Shown: positions 6,117 through 11,599 of the stretch, piece after piece
How positions within the stretch are numbered: the first letter of the stretch is position 1
How the letters are laid out: the number at the start of each line of letters is the position of its first letter
NCBI GenBank assembly: GCA_005778315.1
Contig: SXOW01000334.1
Coordinates: 1 to 11,599 of the forward strand
Reading direction: 5' to 3'
From: Acidobacteriota bacterium
GTDB taxonomy: Bacteria; Acidobacteriota; Vicinamibacteria; Vicinamibacterales; UBA8438
Length of the DNA: 11,599 nucleotides
The notes under the pieces: generated by a model
The model's database searches: none
Seen by the model: the letters and a program-made list of their open reading frames with translations, nothing else
Told to the model about the DNA's origin: nothing
Translations under genes and position numbers: made by a program

Positions 6117-7619
6117 GTGCTGAGCCGGAGCACGCCTCGCCGGTCGCGCTCGATGCGGGCGGTCGCGCGCATGCTCGTGCTGGTGTGTGCCGGGGTGGCC
6201 GCCTCGGCGCACGTCGGCACCTCCAACGCGTATTTTGAGGGAGCTGCCGGTCCCTACGGGGTCCGTGTCATCGTGCGCACCCCCGGCGTGATTCCGGGGC
6301 TCGCTCAAATCGCCGTCCGGATCACCAGCGGAACCGGCGTTGAGGCGGTGACGGTGCGGCCGCTTCGGGCCGATGTGGGCCTGGAGGGAGCGCCACCGGC
6401 CGATCGCGCCCGTCCGGTCGATGGTGACGCCGCGCTCTATGACGCGGAACTGTGGTTGATGACGCCCGGCTCCTACAGCGTCCACGTCCGCGTCGCCGGC
6501 GCCGCCGGCGAGGGGACCGCGTTCGTGCCGGTACTGGCGGTGGCCGAGCGCCGACTCCCGATGCCTTCGGCGATGGCCGCAGGCCTGTTGGGGGCCGGGG
6601 TGATTCTGTTCGTCGGCGTCATCACCATCTTCGGGGCCGCCACTCGCGAGAGCGTACTGCCGCCGGGGGACGCTCCGGATCGACGTCGACGGGTCCGGGC
6701 GCGGGTGGTGATGGGCCTGACCACCTTGGTGCTGGCGGTGACGCTCTGGGGGGGCTGGACCTGGTGGGATGTGGTCGACGCCGCCTATCGGGATCGGATG
6801 TATCGCCCGCTGCAGACCTCGACCACGCTCACCGATACCGAGGACGGTGCCGCGCTGCGGCTCACCATCGACGACCCGGCCTGGCAGGGTCGCGACTGGT
6901 CGCCGCTCGTGCCCGACCACGGCAAGTTGATGCACATGTTTCTCGTCAAGGACGACGACCTGGCGGCGTTCGCCCACGTGCATTCGACGCCGGATGCCGA
7001 CGGTCGCTCATTCGACGTGCCGTTCCCTCCCCTGCCAGCAGGCACTTACCGGGTGTACGGCGACATCGTGTTCGAGTCGGGCTTCGCGCAGACACTGGTT
7101 GATGAGGTGGAGGTCAGGGAACGGCCGAGCCTCAGCCCGCAGGAGGCCCGGGATCCCGACGACTCCTGGGCCGAGCTTCATCCGCACGGGGCCTACGACG
7201 ACACGGCCTACGGGTTACCCAGCGGTCGAGCGATGCGGTGGCATCGCCCCGAAGCGCTGGTCGCCGATCAGGAGACCACGCTGCGCTTCGCGGTGACCGA
7301 GACGGACGGTCGCGCCTCGGTGCTGGAGCCGTACATGGGCATGGTCAGCCACGCCGCCGTAACCCGTGACGACGGCTCGGTCTTCATGCACCTGCATCCG
7401 ACCGGGAGCATCAGCATGGCCGCGCAGCGTCGGTTCGAGACCGCGGAGGGCCTGGCGAAACCTGGATTGCACAGGCACGGCGCCGCCGGCGGCGTCAGCT
7501 TTCCGTTCCTGTTTCCGTCACCCGGTCCCTACCGGATCTTCGTCCAGGTCCAGGTCGCCGGTGTCGTCGAGACCGCCGCGTTCGACGTCAACGTCAGCCC
7601 CGCCTTTGGCCCCGGCTGA
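6117..7619 (+). CDS. Membrane-anchored periplasmic protein with mature N-terminal His and two His-rich repeats
   Basis: A 500-aa protein starting at GTG 6117, two bases after the previous stop. A basic n-region (R4-R18) and hydrophobic core end in A-S-A|H at 31/32, so the exported protein would begin 'HVGTSNAYFEG'. A first periplasmic domain (32-145, with 'GPYGVRVIVRTPGVIPGLAQIAVRI') is followed by TM helices at about 151-175 and 197-217. The Arg-rich loop between them (177-196) puts both flanking domains outside. The C-terminal half contains two related domains, about 234-334 and 380-494. Each has a His/Met cluster (H268, M272, H273, M274 / M407, M409, H412), an F-x-H-x-H pair (H287/H289 and H425/H427), and then a P-x-P-x-G-x-Y-R strand. 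I recall similar acidobacterial proteins annotated as hypothetical. A CopC-like copper role is suggested by the N-terminal His and the His/Met clusters but not shown. Confidence 0.85.
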   Translation: MLSRSTPRRSRSMRAVARMLVLVCAGVAASAHVGTSNAYFEGAAGPYGVRVIVRTPGVIPGLAQIAVRITSGTGVEAVTVRPLRADVGLEGAPPADRARPVDGDAALYDAELWLMTPGSYSVHVRVAGAAGEGTAFVPVLAVAERRLPMPSAMAAGLLGAGVILFVGVITIFGAATRESVLPPGDAPDRRRRVRARVVMGLTTLVLAVTLWGGWTWWDVVDAAYRDRMYRPLQTSTTLTDTEDGAALRLTIDDPAWQGRDWSPLVPDHGKLMHMFLVKDDDLAAFAHVHSTPDADGRSFDVPFPPLPAGTYRVYGDIVFESGFAQTLVDEVEVRERPSLSPQEARDPDDSWAELHPHGAYDDTAYGLPSGRAMRWHRPEALVADQETTLRFAVTETDGRASVLEPYMGMVSHAAVTRDDGSVFMHLHPTGSISMAAQRRFETAEGLAKPGLHRHGAAGGVSFPFLFPSPGPYRIFVQVQVAGVVETAAFDVNVSPAFGPG

Positions 7620-7630
7620 ACGCCACCGCT

Positions 7631-8476
7631 ATGCCTGACCTGCACGCGTCTCGACTCGCCCGCCAGGTCAACGGCGAGATCGTGGTCGTGTTGGGATGGG
7701 GGCGAGCCATTCTGCTCCAGCTGGCGCATCCGCTGGTGGCCGCCGGTATCGCCGACCATGCGTCGTTCGGTGGGAGCTCCCTGCAGTACGTGCGGCGCAC
7801 GCATCGGACCATCAGCTCGATGCTGAGTCTGACATTCGGGCCTCCTGACGCCGTGCGCCTGACGGCCGACCGCATCAACGCGATTCACCGTCGTGTCCAC
7901 GGTCGGCTGGCGGAGGCCACCGAGCGCTTCGCGGCCGGCACCCCGTATTCGGCCGCCGATCCGGACCTGCTCCGCTGGGTGCACGTCACCCTGATCGAAA
8001 CGCAGCTCCTCACCTACCGTCTGCTGGTCGCCCCATTGACGGCGACCGACGCCGATGCCTACTGTGCCGAGGCCGCCACCATCGCGCCCCTCCTCGGCAT
8101 TCCGCCGCACTTCCTCCCGACCTCGGTCGCCGATGTGACGGAGTATCTGGAGCGCGGGTACGCGGACAAGACGGTGCAGGTGACGGACACGGCCCGAGGA
8201 CTGGCCCGTCAGCTCTTGTGGCCGCCGACCCGGGTCGTCGCGAGCCCGGTGATGGCCCTGGGTCGGCTGATCACCATCGGCTTGCTGCCACCGGCGCTCC
8301 GACAGGCCTACCGATTCCACTGGACTCAGCGGGACCAACGGCGTTTCGATCGCGCCGCGAGCTGGCTGCGACGCACCCGCAGGGCGATTCCGACCGCGCT
8401 GTGCGTCTGGCCGGCCTCTCGTGCAGGTCAGCGCAACGCGGTCGGTCCGTCCCCAGCCAGTCCCCTGGCACGGTAA
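7631..8476 (+). CDS. MpaB/DUF2236-family oxygenase-like protein
   Basis: A 281-aa protein of the ER-bound oxygenase MpaB / latex-clearing protein-like group (PF09995, formerly DUF2236). Lcp rubber oxygenase is a b-type heme enzyme; fungal MpaB cleaves a farnesyl chain in mycophenolic acid synthesis. Family features visible are 'WGRAILLQLAHPLVAAGIADH' (23-43), 'RRTHRT' (55-60), 'LTFG', 'IHRRVHG' (85-91), 'YSAADPDLLRWVHVTLIET' (106-124), 'YCAEAATIAPLLGIPP' and 'LPTSVADVTEYLE'. Conserved-type histidines are H33, H86, H90 and H118; which one holds heme cannot be decided by eye. No signal peptide is evident. It starts 11 bases after the previous stop without a clear ribosome site, so coupling to the upstream gene is likely. 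The substrate is unknown. The last 30 residues look disordered and Arg/Pro/Ala-rich. Confidence 0.88.
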   Translation: MPDLHASRLARQVNGEIVVVLGWGRAILLQLAHPLVAAGIADHASFGGSSLQYVRRTHRTISSMLSLTFGPPDAVRLTADRINAIHRRVHGRLAEATERFAAGTPYSAADPDLLRWVHVTLIETQLLTYRLLVAPLTATDADAYCAEAATIAPLLGIPPHFLPTSVADVTEYLERGYADKTVQVTDTARGLARQLLWPPTRVVASPVMALGRLITIGLLPPALRQAYRFHWTQRDQRRFDRAASWLRRTRRAIPTALCVWPASRAGQRNAVGPSPASPLAR

Positions 8477-8506
8477 GTCCTGGCCTCCGGGCATGCCGCC
8501 GATCTA

Positions 8507-8515
8507 TGTGATACT
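8507..8515 (+). promoter_or_regulatory. Possible extended -10 promoter of the sugar dehydrogenase
   Basis: TGT followed by GATACT (8510-8515) fits an extended -10 element (TGn plus four of six to TATAAT). No good -35 lies 16-18 bases upstream. It is 64 bases before ATG 8580, and a perfect inverted repeat follows about ten bases downstream. Confidence 0.25.
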
Positions 8516-8525
8516 GAAACATCGG

Positions 8526-8545
8526 ATACGACTGGGACGTCGTAT
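8526..8545. promoter_or_regulatory. Inverted repeat, candidate operator or leader hairpin
   Basis: ATACGAC (8526-8532) and GTCGTAT (8539-8545) form a perfect 7-bp inverted repeat with a 6-base spacer, 34 bases before the start of the sugar dehydrogenase gene. Its place just downstream of a possible -10 would suit a repressor site. It could instead form a short hairpin in the leader. Confidence 0.4.
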
Positions 8546-8570
8546 TGCATAGTTGGAAGCCGTGTCACTT

Positions 8571-8576
8571 GAGGAG
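8571..8576 (+). promoter_or_regulatory. Ribosome binding site of the sugar dehydrogenase
   Basis: GAGGAG ends three bases before ATG 8580. The spacing is short but the match is strong. In-frame TTG 8553 and GTG 8562 lack such a site and would only lengthen the n-region of the signal peptide. Confidence 0.5.
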
Positions 8577-8579
8577 ACC

Positions 8580-9740
8580 ATGAGCCTGCGAACCACGATC
8601 GCCTGTGCCCTTTCTGGAACCCTGCTCGCTGGAGCGTCAGTCACCGCCCAGGATCTGCTGCGGTCGGCGTACTACGACGTGCGAGCGGTCACGGTGGCGA
8701 CCGGGTTGCAGGATCCCTGGTCCATCGCATGGCTCCCGAGCGGAGAGATGCTCGTCACGGAGCGACCCGGACGGCTGCGCATCATCCGCGATGGGGTGCT
8801 GCTCCCTGACCCCGTTCCGGGTGTGCCCGCGGTTCACGACGAAGGTCAAGGCGGCCTGTTCGAGGTGCTCCCCCACCCTGACTTTGCGACCAACCGGTTG
8901 TTGTATCTGAGCTACGCGCGGCCGATCGATGACAACTCGACCACCGCCATCATCCGCGGGCGGTTCGAGAACGATCGCTTGACCGACATCGAAGACGTGT
9001 TCGAAGCCCAAACGCGGGGCGGTGGCCACTACGGCGGTCGTCTCGCCTGGCACCCCGATGGGTATCTGTTCGCCACGGTCGGCGAGCGCATGGCGCCGCC
9101 GGCGGGCGACCTGGCCGCACACCCAGCCCAGGATCTCTCGAACCACCACGGTGTCACCATTCGCTTACACGACGACGGGTCGGTACCGGCCGACAACCCC
9201 TTCGTGGGCCGGCCGGACGCCCGCCCCGAGATCTGGAGTTACGGGCACCGCAACCCCCAGGGCTTGATCGTTCATCCGGATACGGGGGACCTCTGGGCGA
9301 ATGAGCACGGCCCGCAAGGGGGCGATGAGCTCAACCTGATTCAACCGGGCGCCAACTACGGATGGCCGGTCATCGGGTACGGTGTGAACTACGGCAGTGG
9401 CATCGCCATTCACGACGGCACGCACGGCGAAGGTCTGGAATCACCCGTGCATTTCTGGGTGCCGTCCATCGCCACCTCGGGGCTGCTGGTCTATACCGGC
9501 GACAAGTTCCCAGAGTGGCGAGGCGACTTCTTCATCGGGGGCATGGCAGGACAGCAGTTGGCGCGTCTCACACCCAGTGTCGATCGTCCGGGTCGCATCG
9601 AGCGGGAGGAGACTCTGGCGCATGGCCTGGGGCGAATCCGCGACGTGCGTCAGGGCCCGGACGGCTACATCTACCTGGCCGTCGAACACCGCGGCGCCCC
9701 CAGTCACGTCATCCGACTGGAGCCGGTCCCCCGTCAGTAG
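8580..9740 (+). CDS. Secreted PQQ-dependent aldose sugar dehydrogenase
   Basis: A 386-aa secreted beta-propeller quinoprotein of the soluble glucose/aldose dehydrogenase family (PF07995; related to E. coli YliI/Asd). It oxidises aldose sugars to lactones with PQQ and Ca2+ in the periplasm. The first ~24 residues form a signal peptide ending near V-T-A|Q. The mature N-terminus has 'GLQDPWSIAWLPSGEMLVTERPGRL', typical of the family. 'GGGHYGGRLAWHPDGYLF' carries the catalytic-type His at residue 150 (equivalent to His144 of the Acinetobacter enzyme). 'YGHRNPQGL' (from 221) supplies the PQQ-contacting Arg/Asn, and 'NEHGPQGGDELNLI' (from 241) is the conserved metal/PQQ-side loop. 'GANYGWP' and the C-terminal 'GRIRDVRQGPDGYIYLAVE' complete the propeller. 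All expected residues are present, so it should be active if PQQ is available. No pqq biosynthesis gene is in the window. Confidence 0.94.
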   Translation: MSLRTTIACALSGTLLAGASVTAQDLLRSAYYDVRAVTVATGLQDPWSIAWLPSGEMLVTERPGRLRIIRDGVLLPDPVPGVPAVHDEGQGGLFEVLPHPDFATNRLLYLSYARPIDDNSTTAIIRGRFENDRLTDIEDVFEAQTRGGGHYGGRLAWHPDGYLFATVGERMAPPAGDLAAHPAQDLSNHHGVTIRLHDDGSVPADNPFVGRPDARPEIWSYGHRNPQGLIVHPDTGDLWANEHGPQGGDELNLIQPGANYGWPVIGYGVNYGSGIAIHDGTHGEGLESPVHFWVPSIATSGLLVYTGDKFPEWRGDFFIGGMAGQQLARLTPSVDRPGRIEREETLAHGLGRIRDVRQGPDGYIYLAVEHRGAPSHVIRLEPVPRQ

Positions 9741-9742
9741 CG

Positions 9743-9783
9743 CCGTGTGAATCACGGAATCTGTAGCAAGCCCCTCCAGGGGC
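9743..9783. terminator. Hairpin pair between convergent genes
   Basis: Directly after the sugar dehydrogenase stop, CCGTG (9743-9747) pairs with CACGG (9753-9757) around five bases. GCCCC (9770-9774) then pairs with GGGGC (9779-9783) around four bases. Both sit in the 105-base gap between convergent genes and may end transcription. No T-tract follows, so an intrinsic terminator is not proven. Confidence 0.3.
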
Positions 9784-9845
9784 GGCAGGGGCGTTGAGCG
9801 GTCGGCGTGCGCGCCGGGCCTGAGGCTGGACCTTCGATGACCGGT

Positions 9846-10865
9846 CTATTGCCCCGACGCCTCTTCCACACGGGCCCCGGCCAACATGTTGGGTAACCCG
9901 TAGTTCCCTTCGTGACAGGCGTATTCGAACATCAGGTCGCCGCGCTTCATCGGCAACACCGCCGTGAACGGTCGTGTGAACGTGTCGGGATCGTTGACCG
10001 TGTATTCGTACAACAGCGTGTCGTCGGCCAGTCGGCGGAAACGTTCTGTCAGGCGGAGCGTGGACCCGGTGCCGGCGGCCTGGACGACCGACGGATTGAA
10101 GCTGGCGGTCTTGTCGGTGAAGTTGGGTGATTCGACGCCCAGCGGGTCACCGTCCCAGTGGCCGCGCGAGTCGCCCATCCACTGACGAATGCTCTCGGGC
10201 AACGGGTCGCGCCCGTCGAGCGGAATCACACGCGCGTCATGCACCATTTCGTTCAGGATGACGACGTGGTCCGACGTCTGGAAAATCTGGATGTTCTGGT
10301 TGTACCCGGCCGGGACGATGGGTGGGCCCGAATTGAACCCGAGGAGACATCGCTCGGCCAGCCCACGGTCATGCCAGCTGTCGGCGCCGATGCCGGCGGC
10401 CCGCACGCGCACCGGGCGCGTGCCTGGCAGATCCGCACCCAACGAGAGCGTTGCCATCTCGACGCCGGGACGCAGCTCGGGGAGACGCCCCGTCGGCGGG
10501 TCGACGATGAGCGACGTGCGTTGGTCATGGACAACCGATGCGCCCTGGTCGACCCAGTAACTGTTGTACGCGCCCACGTCGCCGCCGACTGGCAACGGCT
10601 CTTCTCGTACCTCAGTTTGCGCGAACGCGGCGGCCTCGCGCGCCGCCGACTGCGCGTCGAGCTCGGCGACCTCTTCGGCCGTCAGTGCCGCCTGATCCGC
10701 CTGGCTCTCGGGTCGTTCAAGCGGCGTGAGCGTGCGGAAGTCCCAGACGCCCTGAAGGTCTGGTTTGCCGTCGGCCAAACGCGGCGGTGCGACGCCCTGG
10801 GCTCGGACCACGGCGGGGATCGACATGCTCAAGCACAACGCGGTCACTAGAATTCGTCTCTCCAT
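9846..10865 (-). CDS. Secreted Acidobacteria-type hypothetical protein
   Basis: 339 aa from ATG 10865, which has GGAG six bases upstream. A signal peptide (MERRILVTALCLSMSIPAVVRA) is followed by 'RLADGKPDLQGVWDFRTLTPLERP', the hallmark opening of a large, uncharacterised secreted family expanded in Acidobacteriota. Other family blocks are 'RTSLIVDPPTGRLPEL', 'AERCLLGFNSGPPIVPAGYNQNIQIFQT', 'VILNEMVHDARVIPLDGR', 'IRQWMGDSRGHWDGD' and the C-terminal 'YEYACHEGNYGLPNMLAGAR'. The strand-rich pattern suggests a beta-fold; I know no assigned activity. The open frame extends back to 10997, but that part overlaps the metallo-beta-lactamase gene and would bury the signal peptide, so I rejected it. It follows the metallo-beta-lactamase by 53 bases, with a strong stem-loop in the gap. 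Confidence 0.88.
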   Translation of the reverse strand: MERRILVTALCLSMSIPAVVRAQGVAPPRLADGKPDLQGVWDFRTLTPLERPESQADQAALTAEEVAELDAQSAAREAAAFAQTEVREEPLPVGGDVGAYNSYWVDQGASVVHDQRTSLIVDPPTGRLPELRPGVEMATLSLGADLPGTRPVRVRAAGIGADSWHDRGLAERCLLGFNSGPPIVPAGYNQNIQIFQTSDHVVILNEMVHDARVIPLDGRDPLPESIRQWMGDSRGHWDGDPLGVESPNFTDKTASFNPSVVQAAGTGSTLRLTERFRRLADDTLLYEYTVNDPDTFTRPFTAVLPMKRGDLMFEYACHEGNYGLPNMLAGARVEEASGQ

Positions 10866-10871
10866 AGCAGT

Positions 10872-10875
10872 CTCC
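10872..10875 (-). promoter_or_regulatory. Ribosome binding site deciding the ATG at 10865
   Basis: GGAG on the minus strand, six bases before ATG 10865. One base separates it from the stem-loop at 10877-10899. Confidence 0.6.
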
Positions 10876-10876
10876 A

Positions 10877-10899
10877 GCCGCCGTCGCGGAGACGGCGGC
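10877..10899 (-). terminator. Intercistronic stem-loop (attenuator-like)
   Basis: GCCGCCGTC (10877-10885) and GACGGCGGC (10891-10899) form a perfect 9-bp GC-rich stem with a 5-base loop. It lies between the stop of the metallo-beta-lactamase gene and the ribosome site of the next gene. No T-run follows. It could reduce read-through, stabilise the upstream message, or influence access to the GGAG one base away. Confidence 0.45.
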
Positions 10900-10918
10900 G
10901 TTAGTGGGTTGGCAGCGA

Positions 10919-11599
10919 TCACTTGGGTACCGTCGTGCTCCCTTCCGTCAGCATCGACTGAAATCGTGCGTCCATGCTTGCCACCATCTCCGTCCATCCC
11001 TCAGCGTCGAGGCAACTCGCACATTTCGGGTTGACGGGGAGATCCGGGTCCAACTGGGAGGCCGTCTCCCGCGCGTGATTGTGCAGGAAGAGATCGGGCG
11101 GGTCGAGCGCCTTGAGCCGACGCAGGGTGCGTTGCGTGTCTTCGACGACGCTGGGATGTCTCGGATTGTCGACGAGTGGGGCTCCGTCGTTCGGGATCTC
11201 ACCGCCGCGAAAGGCCACGTCGAACGTCCGGCCACCCTCCTCGACGGTCGTCATCCACATCGTGGCGCCTTGCGTGTGGCCACCCGTCCACAGCGCCCTG
11301 AGCGTCGTCCCACCCAACGTGACCGTGTCACCGTCCTCGACCACGCGATCCACCGGGACCGGCTCAAAGTCTCGAGCCCCGATAGCCGAGTTGTCCCGGC
11401 CCGATCGAAGCGCCACGGCGTCGCCGCCGAGCGCCACCACCTCCGCTCCGGTCGCGCGCCGCATGGCCGCGTGTCCTTCGATGTGGTCCCAATGCGCGTG
11501 GCTCGAGATCATGATCCGGATGTCTCGGACCTTGAACCCGAGTTTCTCGATGTTCGAGACGATGAGGTCGTGCATATCGGCGGTGCCGGTGTCGCGACG
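10919..11599 (-). CDS. Subclass B3-like metallo-beta-lactamase-fold hydrolase, N-terminus beyond right edge
   Basis: 226 residues are visible and the frame stays open to the edge, reading R-R-D-T-G-T-A-D before M(11575). 'DTGTADMHDLIVSNIEKLGFKVRDI' is internal sequence of the fold, so the real start is outside the window. Zinc ligands of the B1/B3 signature H-x-H-x-D-H are present as H34, H36, D38 and H39 (visible numbering). The next ligand is H108 in 'GGHTQGATMWMTTVEEGG', and 'DLFLHNHARE' supplies the last (H173 or H175). The stretch 'PLVDNPRHPSVVEDTQRTLRRLKALDPPDLFL' follows the pattern of subclass B3 enzymes. Such proteins are abundant in soil bacteria and may hydrolyse beta-lactams or other cyclic amides/esters. 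A signal peptide would be expected in the missing part. An in-frame C-x2-C pair (K-C-A-S-C) near the end is less usual. Confidence 0.87.
   Translation of the reverse strand, partial: RRDTGTADMHDLIVSNIEKLGFKVRDIRIMISSHAHWDHIEGHAAMRRATGAEVVALGGDAVALRSGRDNSAIGARDFEPVPVDRVVEDGDTVTLGGTTLRALWTGGHTQGATMWMTTVEEGGRTFDVAFRGGEIPNDGAPLVDNPRHPSVVEDTQRTLRRLKALDPPDLFLHNHARETASQLDPDLPVNPKCASCLDAEGWTEMVASMDARFQSMLTEGSTTVPK

Noticed and set aside
5967..6983. 338-codon minus-strand open frame
   Set aside because: Antisense shadow of the His-rich periplasmic protein, whose plus-strand reading has a signal peptide, membrane helices and repeats.
7529..8494. 321-codon minus-strand open frame
   Set aside because: Antisense to the MpaB-like gene, which has clear family motifs on the plus strand.
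8553..8579. TTG start giving nine extra residues on the sugar dehydrogenase
   Set aside because: No ribosome site before it; ATG 8580 has GAGGAG and gives a standard signal peptide.
10158..10850. 230-codon plus-strand open frame
   Set aside because: Antisense to the secreted hypothetical, which has a ribosome site, signal peptide and family motifs on the minus strand.
1..11599. tRNA, rRNA, CRISPR array, insertion sequence or riboswitch
   Set aside because: No regularly spaced repeats, transposase/integrase genes or recognisable structured RNA were seen; this was by eye, so a covariance-model search could still find a small RNA.

Overview
The window is a GC-rich bacterial chromosomal segment, densely packed with genes in short operons on both strands. 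It probably comes from an Acidobacteriota-like soil or sediment lineage (Vicinamibacteria-type). I infer this from the protein families: secreted hypotheticals of the 'DGKPDLQGVWDFRT…ACHEGNYG' type, PQQ-dependent propeller enzymes, a subclass-B3-like metallo-beta-lactamase and an MpaB/DUF2236 oxygenase. No rRNA, tRNA, CRISPR array, insertion sequence or integrase gene is visible, and no gene-free stretch exceeds about 160 bases.

Layout, left to right. (1) A secreted hypothetical protein on the minus strand runs off the left edge. (2) Diverging from it, a plus-strand cluster holds a CitMHS-type citrate/proton symporter, a 358-aa protein that may be a duplicated ATC-hydrolase/DUF6125-like protein, and a 103-codon remnant of a large PQQ-dependent dehydrogenase. 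The remnant has lost its middle and its C-terminal half but keeps its ribosome binding site. (3) A convergent minus-strand pair encodes a YqeY-like GatB-tail protein and a patatin-like phospholipase. (4) Diverging from yqeY is a tight plus-strand three-gene operon: a 10-TM membrane protein with a repeated D-x-x-W-H…P-x-H motif, a membrane-anchored periplasmic protein whose predicted mature N-terminus is histidine and whose C-terminal half carries two His-rich repeats, and an MpaB-family (heme oxygenase-like) protein. (5) An intact secreted PQQ-dependent aldose sugar dehydrogenase follows. (6) Convergent to it are a secreted Acidobacteria-type hypothetical and, upstream of that, a B3-like metallo-beta-lactamase cut by the right edge.

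The three-gene operon at 4933-8476 is the best candidate for an undescribed system. Start/stop spacing of 2 and 11 bases makes co-translation likely. Two of the products carry repeated, His-rich, metal-ligand-like motifs facing the membrane or periplasm, and the third belongs to a heme-dependent oxygenase family. A membrane/periplasmic metal-handling or redox module, possibly for copper, is a reasonable hypothesis but is inference. The divergent promoter region before this operon carries an exact 11-bp direct repeat that could be an operator.
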